This document shows positions 32,900-39,476 of a DNA stretch of 39,476 nucleotides, in pieces; the first letter of the stretch is position 1, and the number at the start of each line of letters is the position of its first letter. Source of the DNA: Chthonomonadales bacterium (GTDB taxonomy: Bacteria > Armatimonadota > Chthonomonadetes > Chthonomonadales > CAJBBX01); NCBI GenBank assembly GCA_012517255.1, contig JAAYVH010000081.1:1-39476 (forward strand), given 5' to 3'. Below the pieces are notes generated by a model. The model saw only the letters and a list, made by a program, of their open reading frames with translations. It did not search any database and was not told the DNA's origin. The translations under genes were made by a program, and so were the position numbers.

Positions 32900-33856
32900 C
32901 TATGGTTCGTCGAGCGTGACGGTCGGACCTTCGTGCAGGGTCACCCCCGATGCGTCGCCAACGGCCCAAAGCCACTGGCGACCCGGGGCGTCGAAGCCTT
33001 CCCGCGTGGCAGCCGCCCCGAACTCACCGGCGGCCGACAGGGCAATGCATGCGGCGCCATGGGCTTGATGCTCCGGTCGCTTGCGAAGCAGATAGCGGAT
33101 GGCCTCTTCGCAGGCGTGCTGCGGGCTGAGCCCTGATTCCATGAGCATCACGACACGATAGGAGAGGCAGACCTTCATGATCTCGTCGCCGTTGCCCGTA
33201 GCCGCTGCGGCGCCCACATCCTGGTCTGCGTACAACCCTGATCCTACGATCGGCGAGTCTCCGACGCGCCCGGGCAGCTTCCACGCGAGTCCCGAGGTGG
33301 TGCAGCCAGCCGCGAGTCGTCCGCCGGCGTCGAGCGCGCAGAGCCCGATCGTGTCATGGGACGGTTCGTCCATCCGTTCGGAGTCAAGACCAAGGTCGAG
33401 CCCGGCTCCATCGAAGTGAGCGACGTCTGGCATGCCATGCGTGGCGACCCATTCGCGCCATCGTCGCCGGCTCTCCTCGGTCAGCAGATCGGCGTCCTCG
33501 AACCCGGCCGCAAGCGCGAAACGCCGAGCATTGCCGCCTACCAGCATAGAGTGAGGCGTCCGCTCCATCACGGCTCGAGCCACGGAGATGGGTCTGCGGA
33601 TCCCGGTGAGCCCGCCAACGGCTCCCGCGCCGTGGGTCGGTCCATCCATAATCGCTGCATCCAGCTCCACGACCCCCTCGGCGTTCGGCAGGCCCCCGTA
33701 TCCCACGGACTGCACCGACGGATCCTCTTCCGTGACGTTGGCCCCCCGTTCAATGGCGTCCAGCGCGCTGCCCCCTGAAGCCAGCACCTGCCATGCCGCC
33801 TCACAGGCCGGAACTCCGAACCGCCACGTCGCGACCACAACCGGCCCCGCTGCCAT
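32900..33856 (-). CDS. Glycosylasparaginase / isoaspartyl peptidase family Ntn hydrolase
   Basis: A 318-residue N-terminal-nucleophile hydrolase. The autocleavage site HDTIG puts the nucleophile at T169, which would be exposed after processing into alpha and beta chains. SALDAIERGANVTEEDPSVQSVGYGG and GGLTGIRRPISVARAVME are typical of the glycosylasparaginase branch, which releases N-acetylglucosamine from asparagine. VGDSPIVGSGLYADQDVGAAAATGNGD carries the substrate-site residues. Relatives acting on isoaspartyl peptides or asparagine cannot be excluded. No signal peptide is evident. GGGAGGG lies about ten bases upstream of the ATG. It is the first gene of a three-gene operon and diverges from the cold-shock gene. 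Confidence 0.9.
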   Translation of the reverse strand: MAAGPVVVATWRFGVPACEAAWQVLASGGSALDAIERGANVTEEDPSVQSVGYGGLPNAEGVVELDAAIMDGPTHGAGAVGGLTGIRRPISVARAVMERTPHSMLVGGNARRFALAAGFEDADLLTEESRRRWREWVATHGMPDVAHFDGAGLDLGLDSERMDEPSHDTIGLCALDAGGRLAAGCTTSGLAWKLPGRVGDSPIVGSGLYADQDVGAAAATGNGDEIMKVCLSYRVVMLMESGLSPQHACEEAIRYLLRKRPEHQAHGAACIALSAAGEFGAAATREGFDAPGRQWLWAVGDASGVTLHEGPTVTLDEP

Positions 33857-33919
33857 ACTCGCTTGCCCTCCCCATTCGTCTGGTCTTTAGTGCGGCTAAC
33901 ATCGTTTGCGCCCGGGTGA

Positions 33920-33948
33920 TTGACACCCTCATAGCCGAGTGTTATACT
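33920..33948 (+). promoter_or_regulatory. Near-consensus sigma70-type promoter of the cold-shock gene
   Basis: TTGACA (33920-33925) and TATACT (33943-33948) are separated by exactly 17 bases. Transcription should begin near 33955, giving a short 5' UTR of about 50 bases ending in a GGGAGG ribosome site before the ATG. Confidence 0.9.
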
Positions 33949-34004
33949 TCACGTTACGTACTATTCGTAAGCCGCACCCAGGCGGCAGGGAGGCGTAACC
34001 GAGC

Positions 34005-34208
34005 ATGTCAACAGGGCGCGTAAAGTGGTTCAACGATGCCAAAGGCTATGGCTTCATCGAGACCACCGAGGGTAAGGACATCTTCGTCCATTTCTCCGCT
34101 GTACAGATGGAAGGCTTCAAGACTCTTCAGGAAGGCCAGAAGGTGACGTTCGACATCGTGGACGGCGCCAAGGGACCGCAAGCCGCGAACGTCAGACTCG
34201 AGAGCTGA
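34005..34208 (+). CDS. csp: Cold-shock domain protein (CspA family)
   Basis: A 67-residue single-domain OB-fold protein that binds single-stranded RNA and DNA and acts as an RNA chaperone. Both RNA-binding motifs are intact: KGYGFI (13-18) and DIFVHF (25-30). The C-terminal GPQAANVRL is canonical. It is a single-gene unit with a near-consensus promoter and GGGAGG nine bases before the ATG. Such strong signals fit high expression. The 5' UTR is much shorter than that of E. coli cspA, so a cold-responsive thermosensor of that type is unlikely. Confidence 0.97.
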   Translation: MSTGRVKWFNDAKGYGFIETTEGKDIFVHFSAVQMEGFKTLQEGQKVTFDIVDGAKGPQAANVRLES

Positions 34209-34219
34209 CCCACGCCGGA

Positions 34220-34253
34220 TGGCCTGTGCGACTGGCTCAGACACCCGCCAGGC
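34220..34253. terminator. Possible hairpin downstream of the cold-shock gene
   Basis: GGCCTG (34220-34225) and CAGGCC (34248-34253) can pair 12 bases after the cold-shock stop, extended by ATG/CAT with a one-base bulge. A second inverted repeat, TGCGC/GCGCA, lies at 34313-34329. Neither is followed by a T-run, so the end of the convergent transcripts is uncertain. Confidence 0.3.
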
Positions 34254-34347
34254 CCATGTCACTCAGGAGTTCGTTCCGCCCCGATTCTGCCAGAGCCCGC
34301 CGCCCAGGCATCTGCGCCAACGTTGCGCACGTCTGGCCGCAGTAGCG

Positions 34348-35508
34348 TTACCGGCGGGCTCCGTCACCCAGCGCCCAGGCCCCCACGAACGCAGGGAACA
34401 CCAGGTTGCCGCCGAGGAGCACGACCGGCAGCCATGCCAGCGGGTTGAACACAGCGAATACCGCGACGATGGCCGCGCTGACCCCGAACGCAATGATGAT
34501 CGAGCGTGATAGGGCCTCCTGAGACGCTGCAGCGAACACGTACATCACCCCGGCTAGCCAGAAGCACACCACCGACATCATCACGAGAATCGCGCCGATC
34601 GGAACCGTCGGGCGCGATCGGGCAGACACCGGAGCCACCATAAGTTCGGATCGCGCAGGCCGAAGCCATCCGGTGAGCGATGCGAAGGCGCCGGCCAACG
34701 CCCCGGCAATCGGCAGCCCAAGGATGTTCACGACGTTCCAGTCCCACGGCGCCCACCCGTCTCCGGCGCTCGTCGGCTTCGCCGCGTCGAGTATGACAAC
34801 CAGCAAGGAGACCATAAGCAGCGCAGCCATCAGCGTGATGGCCGATCGCATGCCTGTGCGCGCCCTATCCGAGCGCTCGGCAGGCTCGCGCCATGGCTCC
34901 GCTGCCAGGCTCTCGAACTTGGCGCGCAGACGGGCGTTCACGGGGTCCATCTGGATCGCCAGCGTGTAGTAGGCAAGAGCCTGATCCGGTCTGCCCCGGA
35001 AACGGCTGATGTCTCCAAGGATCTCATGCGCGACAGGGTTGCGCCGGTCCAGTTCCAGCACAGCCCGACAGATGGCAGCGGCCTCGTTCAGGCGCATCCT
35101 CGCCATGGCCGCTTGAGCATCAGTCAGCAGGCGGCCAATGGCATAGGTCCGGCTGGCCTCATAGGCAGCATCCTTGCGGGCGCCATGCGATGTGCCCGAG
35201 GGTCTATCGCTCGCCTGTTTCGATGGGCGCGGGTTGGTACTCGACGTCCTTGCCGACGACGATGCTCGGGGCGAGCCGGTTGTGGCGCTTCGCATCCGCG
35301 CTAGCTTGAGCTCGGAGTCGTAGCTGGCGCGGCGTTCGGCATCCCCGAGAACGCGATAGGCCTCGTTGATCGCCTTGAACCGCTCGGCCGCGTTGGGAGA
35401 CCGCGCCACGTCAGGATGCCACTGCCTGGCAAGCTCACGAAACCGCTTCTTGATCTCCTCGGCAGTGGCTTGCGGCGACAGTCCGAGCGTTTCGTAGTGG
35501 TTGGGCAT
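34348..35508 (-). CDS. Membrane J-domain protein with TPR-like repeat region
   Basis: A 386-residue protein. An N-terminal J domain (about 4-66) keeps the essential HPD at 31-33, so it should stimulate an Hsp70 ATPase. A Ser/Thr/Pro-rich linker follows (about 75-110). A helical stretch with AICRAVLELDRRNPVAHEILGDISRF and ALAYYTLAIQMDPVNARLRAKF resembles two tetratricopeptide repeats (about 135-205). Four membrane helices form the C-terminal part (about 219-380). There is no Gly/Phe region or zinc domain, so it is not DnaJ itself but a specialised type III J-protein. It begins 20 bases after the GspF-like gene. Confidence 0.85.
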   Translation of the reverse strand: MPNHYETLGLSPQATAEEIKKRFRELARQWHPDVARSPNAAERFKAINEAYRVLGDAERRASYDSELKLARMRSATTGSPRASSSARTSSTNPRPSKQASDRPSGTSHGARKDAAYEASRTYAIGRLLTDAQAAMARMRLNEAAAICRAVLELDRRNPVAHEILGDISRFRGRPDQALAYYTLAIQMDPVNARLRAKFESLAAEPWREPAERSDRARTGMRSAITLMAALLMVSLLVVILDAAKPTSAGDGWAPWDWNVVNILGLPIAGALAGAFASLTGWLRPARSELMVAPVSARSRPTVPIGAILVMMSVVCFWLAGVMYVFAAASQEALSRSIIIAFGVSAAIVAVFAVFNPLAWLPVVLLGGNLVFPAFVGAWALGDGARR

Positions 35509-35528
35509 GACGCAGTCCGCCTTCGGGC

Positions 35529-36770
35529 CTACCCGCCCAGACCCGATGCATAGCCAGCATAGAACCGGACGATTGCCATACCAACCATGAAGGCGACGCA
35601 GAGATAGACCACCGTGGCAAACACATGAGAGTACTGATAGGCTCTCGTCTCCGCCTCGCTCTCCAGATGGTCGGCTACCTTCTCCATCATATAGTCCAGG
35701 TTGCCCGTCTGCTCGCCCGTTCGGAGCATGTCCAGAACGATCGGACTCAGCGAACCGGTACGTGCGAAGGCGCTGGACAGGCTCTCGCCTCGCTCAACGG
35801 CCTCCAGCGCGCGCCGGGACCCCTCCATGATCTGCGCGCTTCCGCTGGCCTCAGCAGCCGCCTGGATCGCGGTGGACATGGGCAGGCCAGCCCCGTACAG
35901 CGCCGAAAACGCCCTCCCGAACCGCGTCAACGCGAACCCCCGCGAGACCCCGCCGATCCCCGGTATGGCATGCTTGATGGATTCCAGCACTCGCCGCGCA
36001 CCGGGCGACCGGTACAGGACAGTCCGGCTAAGGATGATGCCGCCGATCACCCATCCGACTATAACTGCCAGAACCACCACGGTATCCATCAGGTAGTCGC
36101 CGCCCGTGTAGGCCGATTTCCCCATCGAGCCGATGATCAGCTTCGAGATGGCAGGCATGCCGTCGGCAAAGAACGACTTCCCCAGAATGAACAGCGCTGA
36201 GAACGCCACCAGCTTCGGATACAGAGTCGCCCGGCTGATCGTCCGCCGGAGGGCCAGCTCCTTCTCCAGGTAAGTCGCGAGGCGGTCCAACGTGCTGTCG
36301 AGGCCGCCCGAATACTCGGCCGCACGGATCATGGCCAGTTGCAGATCGGTGAAGGCATACCGATGGCGCTCCATGGCCTCCGACAATCGGCCCCCTGCCA
36401 TTGTATGCGTTTGACAGTCGCGAAGGATGCCCCGCAGGCGGGCGTTCCGCGTCTGAGCCTCGCATGATGAGAGCGCCTGAAACAGCGGCAAACCCGCGCC
36501 GATAAGCGTTGCGAGCTGGCGGTAGAACATGGCGGCATCACGCAGCGGTATGCCCGAGACAACCGGGTAGATGACTTCGCGAGCGGCGTCGGAGAGCATC
36601 GAACGAGCGGGAGCGGCCTCGTTGGCAGGCATCTCGACGGGCCGGATCCGCTCCACGTCGAGCCCCTGAGACCTTAGCTTGCCCACGGCAAGGGCGCTGC
36701 TCGCAGCCGCGATTCTCCCCTCGATCGGCGCCCCCGATCGCGTTCGCGCTGTATAGACGAACTCCTTCAT
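35529..36770 (-). CDS. Type II secretion / type IV pilus inner-membrane platform protein (GspF/PilC family)
   Basis: This 413-residue protein has two T2SSF domains (about 70-195 and 275-398), each followed by hydrophobic helices. FVYTARTRSGAPIEGRIAA and the Leu-rich LRSQGLDVERI at the N-terminus, IPLRDAAMFYRQLATLIGAGLPLFQAL, the paired RFGRAFSALYGAGLPMSTAIQ and the final FMVGMAIVRFYAGY helix fit the family. It anchors the assembly ATPase in secretion or pilus machines. No ATPase, pilin or secretin gene is adjacent, which is unusual. It lies in a tight run with an ankyrin-type gene upstream (21-base gap) and the J-domain gene downstream (20-base gap). Confidence 0.9.
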   Translation of the reverse strand: MKEFVYTARTRSGAPIEGRIAAASSALAVGKLRSQGLDVERIRPVEMPANEAAPARSMLSDAAREVIYPVVSGIPLRDAAMFYRQLATLIGAGLPLFQALSSCEAQTRNARLRGILRDCQTHTMAGGRLSEAMERHRYAFTDLQLAMIRAAEYSGGLDSTLDRLATYLEKELALRRTISRATLYPKLVAFSALFILGKSFFADGMPAISKLIIGSMGKSAYTGGDYLMDTVVVLAVIVGWVIGGIILSRTVLYRSPGARRVLESIKHAIPGIGGVSRGFALTRFGRAFSALYGAGLPMSTAIQAAAEASGSAQIMEGSRRALEAVERGESLSSAFARTGSLSPIVLDMLRTGEQTGNLDYMMEKVADHLESEAETRAYQYSHVFATVVYLCVAFMVGMAIVRFYAGYASGLGG

Positions 36771-36791
36771 CGGGTCACTCGGTCTGTGCCG

Positions 36792-37085
36792 CTATTCCTT
36801 GCCGCCGTGCCGCTCGATGACCTGAATCAGCTCTGCGTCATCTCGATCCCTGGCCTGCCGGAGCGGCGTTCGCCCCTGAGAGTCGCGGACGTTGACCAGG
36901 CCTGGCTTGGCCGAGAGAAGCCGATCCACAATGGCGGCGTCGCCGTCGTTCATTGCGTTCTGAAACTCCTGAACCTCCGTGGAGCTCGGCTGGGCGGGCT
37001 TTGGTCTGCCGCAGCCCACCGGTCCGACCGTCACCAACGACACGCCAAGCACTGCACCCACCAGAATGAGCCGTACCACCCGCAT
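36792..37085 (-). CDS. Small ankyrin-repeat putative lipoprotein
   Basis: A 97-residue protein. A hydrophobic N-terminus (VVRLILVGAVLGVSLVTVGPVGC) ends in a Cys at residue 25, close to but not exactly a lipobox, because Pro sits at the -3 position; it is a likely lipoprotein or at least an exported protein. The rest contains one to one-and-a-half ankyrin repeats (VDRLLSAKPGLVNVRDSQGRTPLRQA and a following helix). ATG 37085 is favoured because GGGGGG lies six bases upstream. GTG 37094 is an alternative. It lies between miaB and the GspF-like gene on the same strand; function unknown. Confidence 0.7.
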   Translation of the reverse strand: MRVVRLILVGAVLGVSLVTVGPVGCGRPKPAQPSSTEVQEFQNAMNDGDAAIVDRLLSAKPGLVNVRDSQGRTPLRQARDRDDAELIQVIERHGGKE

Positions 37086-37141
37086 GAGCGCCACCCCCCA
37101 CCACGATCTTCATCATTGTACACGACGTTGTCGTCCGCGGG

Positions 37142-38518
37142 TCATGCTTCGCGACGTTCAGGCACCCCGACCAACCCGGTCAGGCCGCCCTCGGTCACCC
37201 GCACCGACACGAGCTCCCCCGCGCGAATCGCGTTAGGCCCGTCCATCTCGACATGCGTCGTCTTGAACGTCCGCGTATGACCGGTCACTCGCCGATCGTT
37301 GCGACTGCTGCGTCCCTCAACGAGTACCTCCTGCACCGTGCCCACCAGCGAACGATTGATCTCCTCGGAGATTCCGTTCTGGAGGGCGATCAGCGCGTTC
37401 AACCGCTCTATCTTGATGCGATGGGGCACCTGACCTTCCATCTCAGCCGCAGGCGTGCCTCGGCGAGGCGAATAGGCGAACATGAAGGCAGCATCAAAGC
37501 GCGCTCGCCGCACGAACTCCATCGTGGCTTCGAACTGCGCATCCGTCTCGCCGGGAAAGCCGAGCATGATATCAGTGGTCACCGCGACTCCTGGCACGGC
37601 CTCACGGAGCCGGCAGAGCAGGTTCCAGTACCTTTCCACCGTGTAGCCGCGCCGCATCCTCCTGAGCAAGGCATCGTCAGCGGCCTGAAGCGGCAAGTGG
37701 ACGTGCTCGCACACGGCAGGCACCTCGGCAATGGCGGCAATGACATCCTCGGTGAAGCCTCTCGGATGCGGCGACGTGAAGCGGATTCGTTCGATGCCCG
37801 GAATGTCGCCGATCATGCGCAGTAGTTGCGCAAAGCTTGTCCTTTCGGGCAGACCGCGGCCGTAGGAGTTCACGGTCTGACCAAGGAGCGTCACCTCCCG
37901 GGTCCCCGCCAGGGCCAACGATCGGATCTCCCGCACGATCTCGTCGGCGGGCCGGCTCCTCTCCTTGCCCCGTGTCAGGGGGACGATGCAAAACGTGCAG
38001 TAGCGGTCGCACCCGTACATCACCGGCACATAGGCCCGCAGCTTGACGGGGCGTCCGACTGCGCGTAGCGGCACCGTCGCTCCTTCTCCCGGCGCAGCAG
38101 AACGATCCAGATGGACCGCCGGACGGTGCGGCAAACCGGGCCTCTGACGGTTCGCCAGCACATCCTCGATGTAGGACGGGATTTCCGATGCGCGCCCCGG
38201 CCCGACGATGAGGTCAACAGACGGCGCCCGCCTGCCGATCTCCTCGGCCTCAGCCTCGGCCATGCACCCGCACACCGCAATCACCATGTGTGGATGAAAT
38301 CGCTTCGCCTCCGCCAGCTCGCCAAGCTTGCTGTAGACCTTATCCTCTGGCTTGCGCCGAACCGAGCAGGTGTTCAGGAGCACCACGTCCGCATCGCACG
38401 CGGCGCCGACCATCTGATAGCCCGCCTGCTCCATGAACAGGGCCATCTGTTCGCTATCGTCTTCGTTCATCTGGCACCCCCACGTGAGGATGTGGAAAGT
38501 GCCGCGTTGTGTTTCCAT
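37142..38518 (-). CDS. miaB: tRNA-2-methylthio-N6-dimethylallyladenosine synthase
   Basis: A 458-residue radical-SAM methylthiotransferase that adds a methylthio group to i6A37 in tRNAs reading codons that begin with U. The auxiliary cluster uses C15 (ILTWGCQMN), C51 (LNTCSVRRKPEDK) and C85 (CGCMAE). The radical-SAM triad is C170, C174 and C177 (GCDRYCTFCIVPLTRGKERSR). A C-terminal TRAM domain (about 385-450) follows. The open frame runs to 38731, but ATG 38518 has GGAG three bases before it and removes a tail that lacks homology. Gaps to the downstream ankyrin-type and GspF-like genes are 56 and 21 bases. Confidence 0.95.
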   Translation of the reverse strand: METQRGTFHILTWGCQMNEDDSEQMALFMEQAGYQMVGAACDADVVLLNTCSVRRKPEDKVYSKLGELAEAKRFHPHMVIAVCGCMAEAEAEEIGRRAPSVDLIVGPGRASEIPSYIEDVLANRQRPGLPHRPAVHLDRSAAPGEGATVPLRAVGRPVKLRAYVPVMYGCDRYCTFCIVPLTRGKERSRPADEIVREIRSLALAGTREVTLLGQTVNSYGRGLPERTSFAQLLRMIGDIPGIERIRFTSPHPRGFTEDVIAAIAEVPAVCEHVHLPLQAADDALLRRMRRGYTVERYWNLLCRLREAVPGVAVTTDIMLGFPGETDAQFEATMEFVRRARFDAAFMFAYSPRRGTPAAEMEGQVPHRIKIERLNALIALQNGISEEINRSLVGTVQEVLVEGRSSRNDRRVTGHTRTFKTTHVEMDGPNAIRAGELVSVRVTEGGLTGLVGVPERREA

Positions 38519-38589
38519 GGTCTCCGATTCTAGCGCAATCTGCGCTCCCTCACCTGCGCGTCCGCCTCTCGCCGGTCCCCGCGGGACGG

Positions 38590-38595
38590 TATACT
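38590..38595 (+). promoter_or_regulatory. Candidate -10 of the GlcD gene, leaderless type
   Basis: TATACT ends six bases before the ATG at 38602, so transcription should start at or next to the start codon. I see no good -35 at the right spacing and no Shine-Dalgarno before the ATG. Confidence 0.5.
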
Positions 38596-38601
38596 GCACC
38601 C

Positions 38602-39476
38602 ATGCAGTCCACTCTCCGAAACCCGTACCGCACCGCCGTTGAGCAGTGCATCCGCGATCTACAGGCAGCACTCGGAGAGGACGCCATTCTGACCAGACCT
38701 GCCGATCTGCTCGCCTACGATGGCGACGCATATCCCATGGCTCGCCAGACGCCCGCCGCGGTGGCTCTGCCGGCTACGACCGAGCAGACCGCCGCCGCCG
38801 TTCGCCTCTGCGCGCGCTACGGAATACCCTTTGTGCCGAGGGGCGCCGGGACCGGGCTATCGGGCGGCGCTACGCCGTTGCCCGATAGCGTCGTCATCTC
38901 GACGGCCCGCATGAACAGGATTATTGCGACCGACATTCCCAACCGTCGCGCGCTTGTGGAAGCGGGCTGCACCAACATATCCATCAGTGATGCGGTCGCG
39001 GCTTACGGCCTGCATTACGCGCCTGACCCGTCGAGCCAGGGAGTCTGCACTATCGGCGGCAACATTGCCGAGAATGCCGGCGGTCCTCATACGCTGAAGT
39101 ACGGTGTTACGGTCAATCACGTAACCGGATTGACTCTGGTCCGCCCATCGGGTGACGTGGTGCGCCTCGGCGGCATGGCAGAAGAGCCAAGCGGGTACGA
39201 CCTGGTCGGCCTCACCGTCGGGTCGGAGGGCACCTTCGGCATCGTCACCGAGGCCATCGTGAAGCTGACGCCGGTTCCGGCGGCAGTCCGAACCCTCCTC
39301 GTGGTCTTCGGTACCGTGGAGGCGTGCACACGAGCCGTCGTTAAGGTCCTTGCATCGGGCGTCATCCCCTGCGCACTTGAGATGATCGATCGCACCATCC
39401 TCATGGCGATCGAGGACGCGTTCCACTTCGGTTTCCCGCGAGAAGCCGGGGCGGTGCTGACCGTCGAAATAGACGG
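38602..39476 (+). CDS. FAD-linked oxidase of the GlcD family, N-terminal part (runs off right edge)
   Basis: The first 291 residues of an FAD-binding PCMH-type oxidase, as in glycolate oxidase subunit GlcD and D-lactate dehydrogenases. The FAD pyrophosphate motif is PRGAGTGLSGGAT (79-91). YAPDPSSQGVCTIGGNIAENAGG (139-161) and YDLVGLTVGSEGTFGIVTEAIVKL are further family landmarks. It oxidises 2-hydroxy acids such as glycolate or lactate with FAD and passes electrons to quinone or a partner subunit; the substrate cannot be told. The ATG at 38602 has no Shine-Dalgarno but lies six bases after a TATACT box. The C-terminal half is beyond the window. Confidence 0.9.
   Translation, partial: MQSTLRNPYRTAVEQCIRDLQAALGEDAILTRPADLLAYDGDAYPMARQTPAAVALPATTEQTAAAVRLCARYGIPFVPRGAGTGLSGGATPLPDSVVISTARMNRIIATDIPNRRALVEAGCTNISISDAVAAYGLHYAPDPSSQGVCTIGGNIAENAGGPHTLKYGVTVNHVTGLTLVRPSGDVVRLGGMAEEPSGYDLVGLTVGSEGTFGIVTEAIVKLTPVPAAVRTLLVVFGTVEACTRAVVKVLASGVIPCALEMIDRTILMAIEDAFHFGFPREAGAVLTVEID

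Overview
The window is a GC-rich, densely coding bacterial chromosome segment of about 39.5 kb. It has many 1-4 base stop/start overlaps, one tRNA and no mobile elements or CRISPR. Several features fit poorly characterised soil or sediment lineages such as Armatimonadota, Planctomycetota, Hydrogenedentota or similar: a Tat-exported Gfo/Idh/MocA oxidoreductase, uroporphyrinogen-decarboxylase-like (URO-D) methyltransferases with a corrinoid activator, and a DUF2961/GH172 protein beside a secreted clan-A glycoside hydrolase. The phylum assignment is inference only.

Region 1 (1-16062, minus strand) reads from right to left: an Arg-rich protein made of three homing-endonuclease-associated (HNH_repeat-like) repeats, a Gfo/Idh/MocA oxidoreductase, polyphosphate kinase 1, then a respiratory complex I operon in the order nuoA-C-D-E-F-G-H-J-K-L-M. 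nuoB and nuoI are absent although the genes flanking their usual places overlap by four bases. nuoN is not next to nuoM; a URO-D family gene starts there instead and runs off the left edge.

Region 2 (16056-19945, plus strand) holds tRNA-Asn(GTT) with a clear promoter and terminator, then a three-gene nucleoside/simple-sugar-type ABC importer (double ATPase and two permeases) without its binding protein. Region 3 (19983-21981, minus) holds a Tat-signal Gfo/Idh/MocA oxidoreductase and a small membrane-anchored protein of unknown function.

Region 4 (22095-31005, plus, with one small gene on minus) holds a URO-D methyltransferase, a RACo-like corrinoid-protein activator and a D-lyxose isomerase. 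These are followed by a YfcH-type epimerase, a NIL-domain protein, TlyA rRNA methyltransferase, a secreted glycoside hydrolase and a DUF2961/GH172 protein. Carbohydrate and one-carbon metabolism seem to dominate here.

Region 5 (31044-38518, mostly minus) holds an operon of glycosylasparaginase-like Ntn hydrolase, LarA-like protein and GNAT acetyltransferase; a lone plus-strand cold-shock gene with a near-perfect sigma70-type promoter; and a run of miaB, an ankyrin-type putative lipoprotein, a GspF/PilC protein and a membrane J-domain/TPR protein. A GlcD-type FAD oxidase gene starts at 38602 and leaves the right edge.

TATACT is the -10 element at four plus-strand promoters. Two operon heads have the -10 only 6-8 bases before the ATG, which suggests leaderless mRNAs. 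No gene-free stretch exceeds 300 bases except 16063-16377, which holds the tRNA, its promoter and terminator, and the importer promoter. I see no wholly new system. The strongest leads are the complex I operon lacking B, I and N, the URO-D/RACo/lyxose-isomerase operon, and the nuclease-free HNH-repeat protein.
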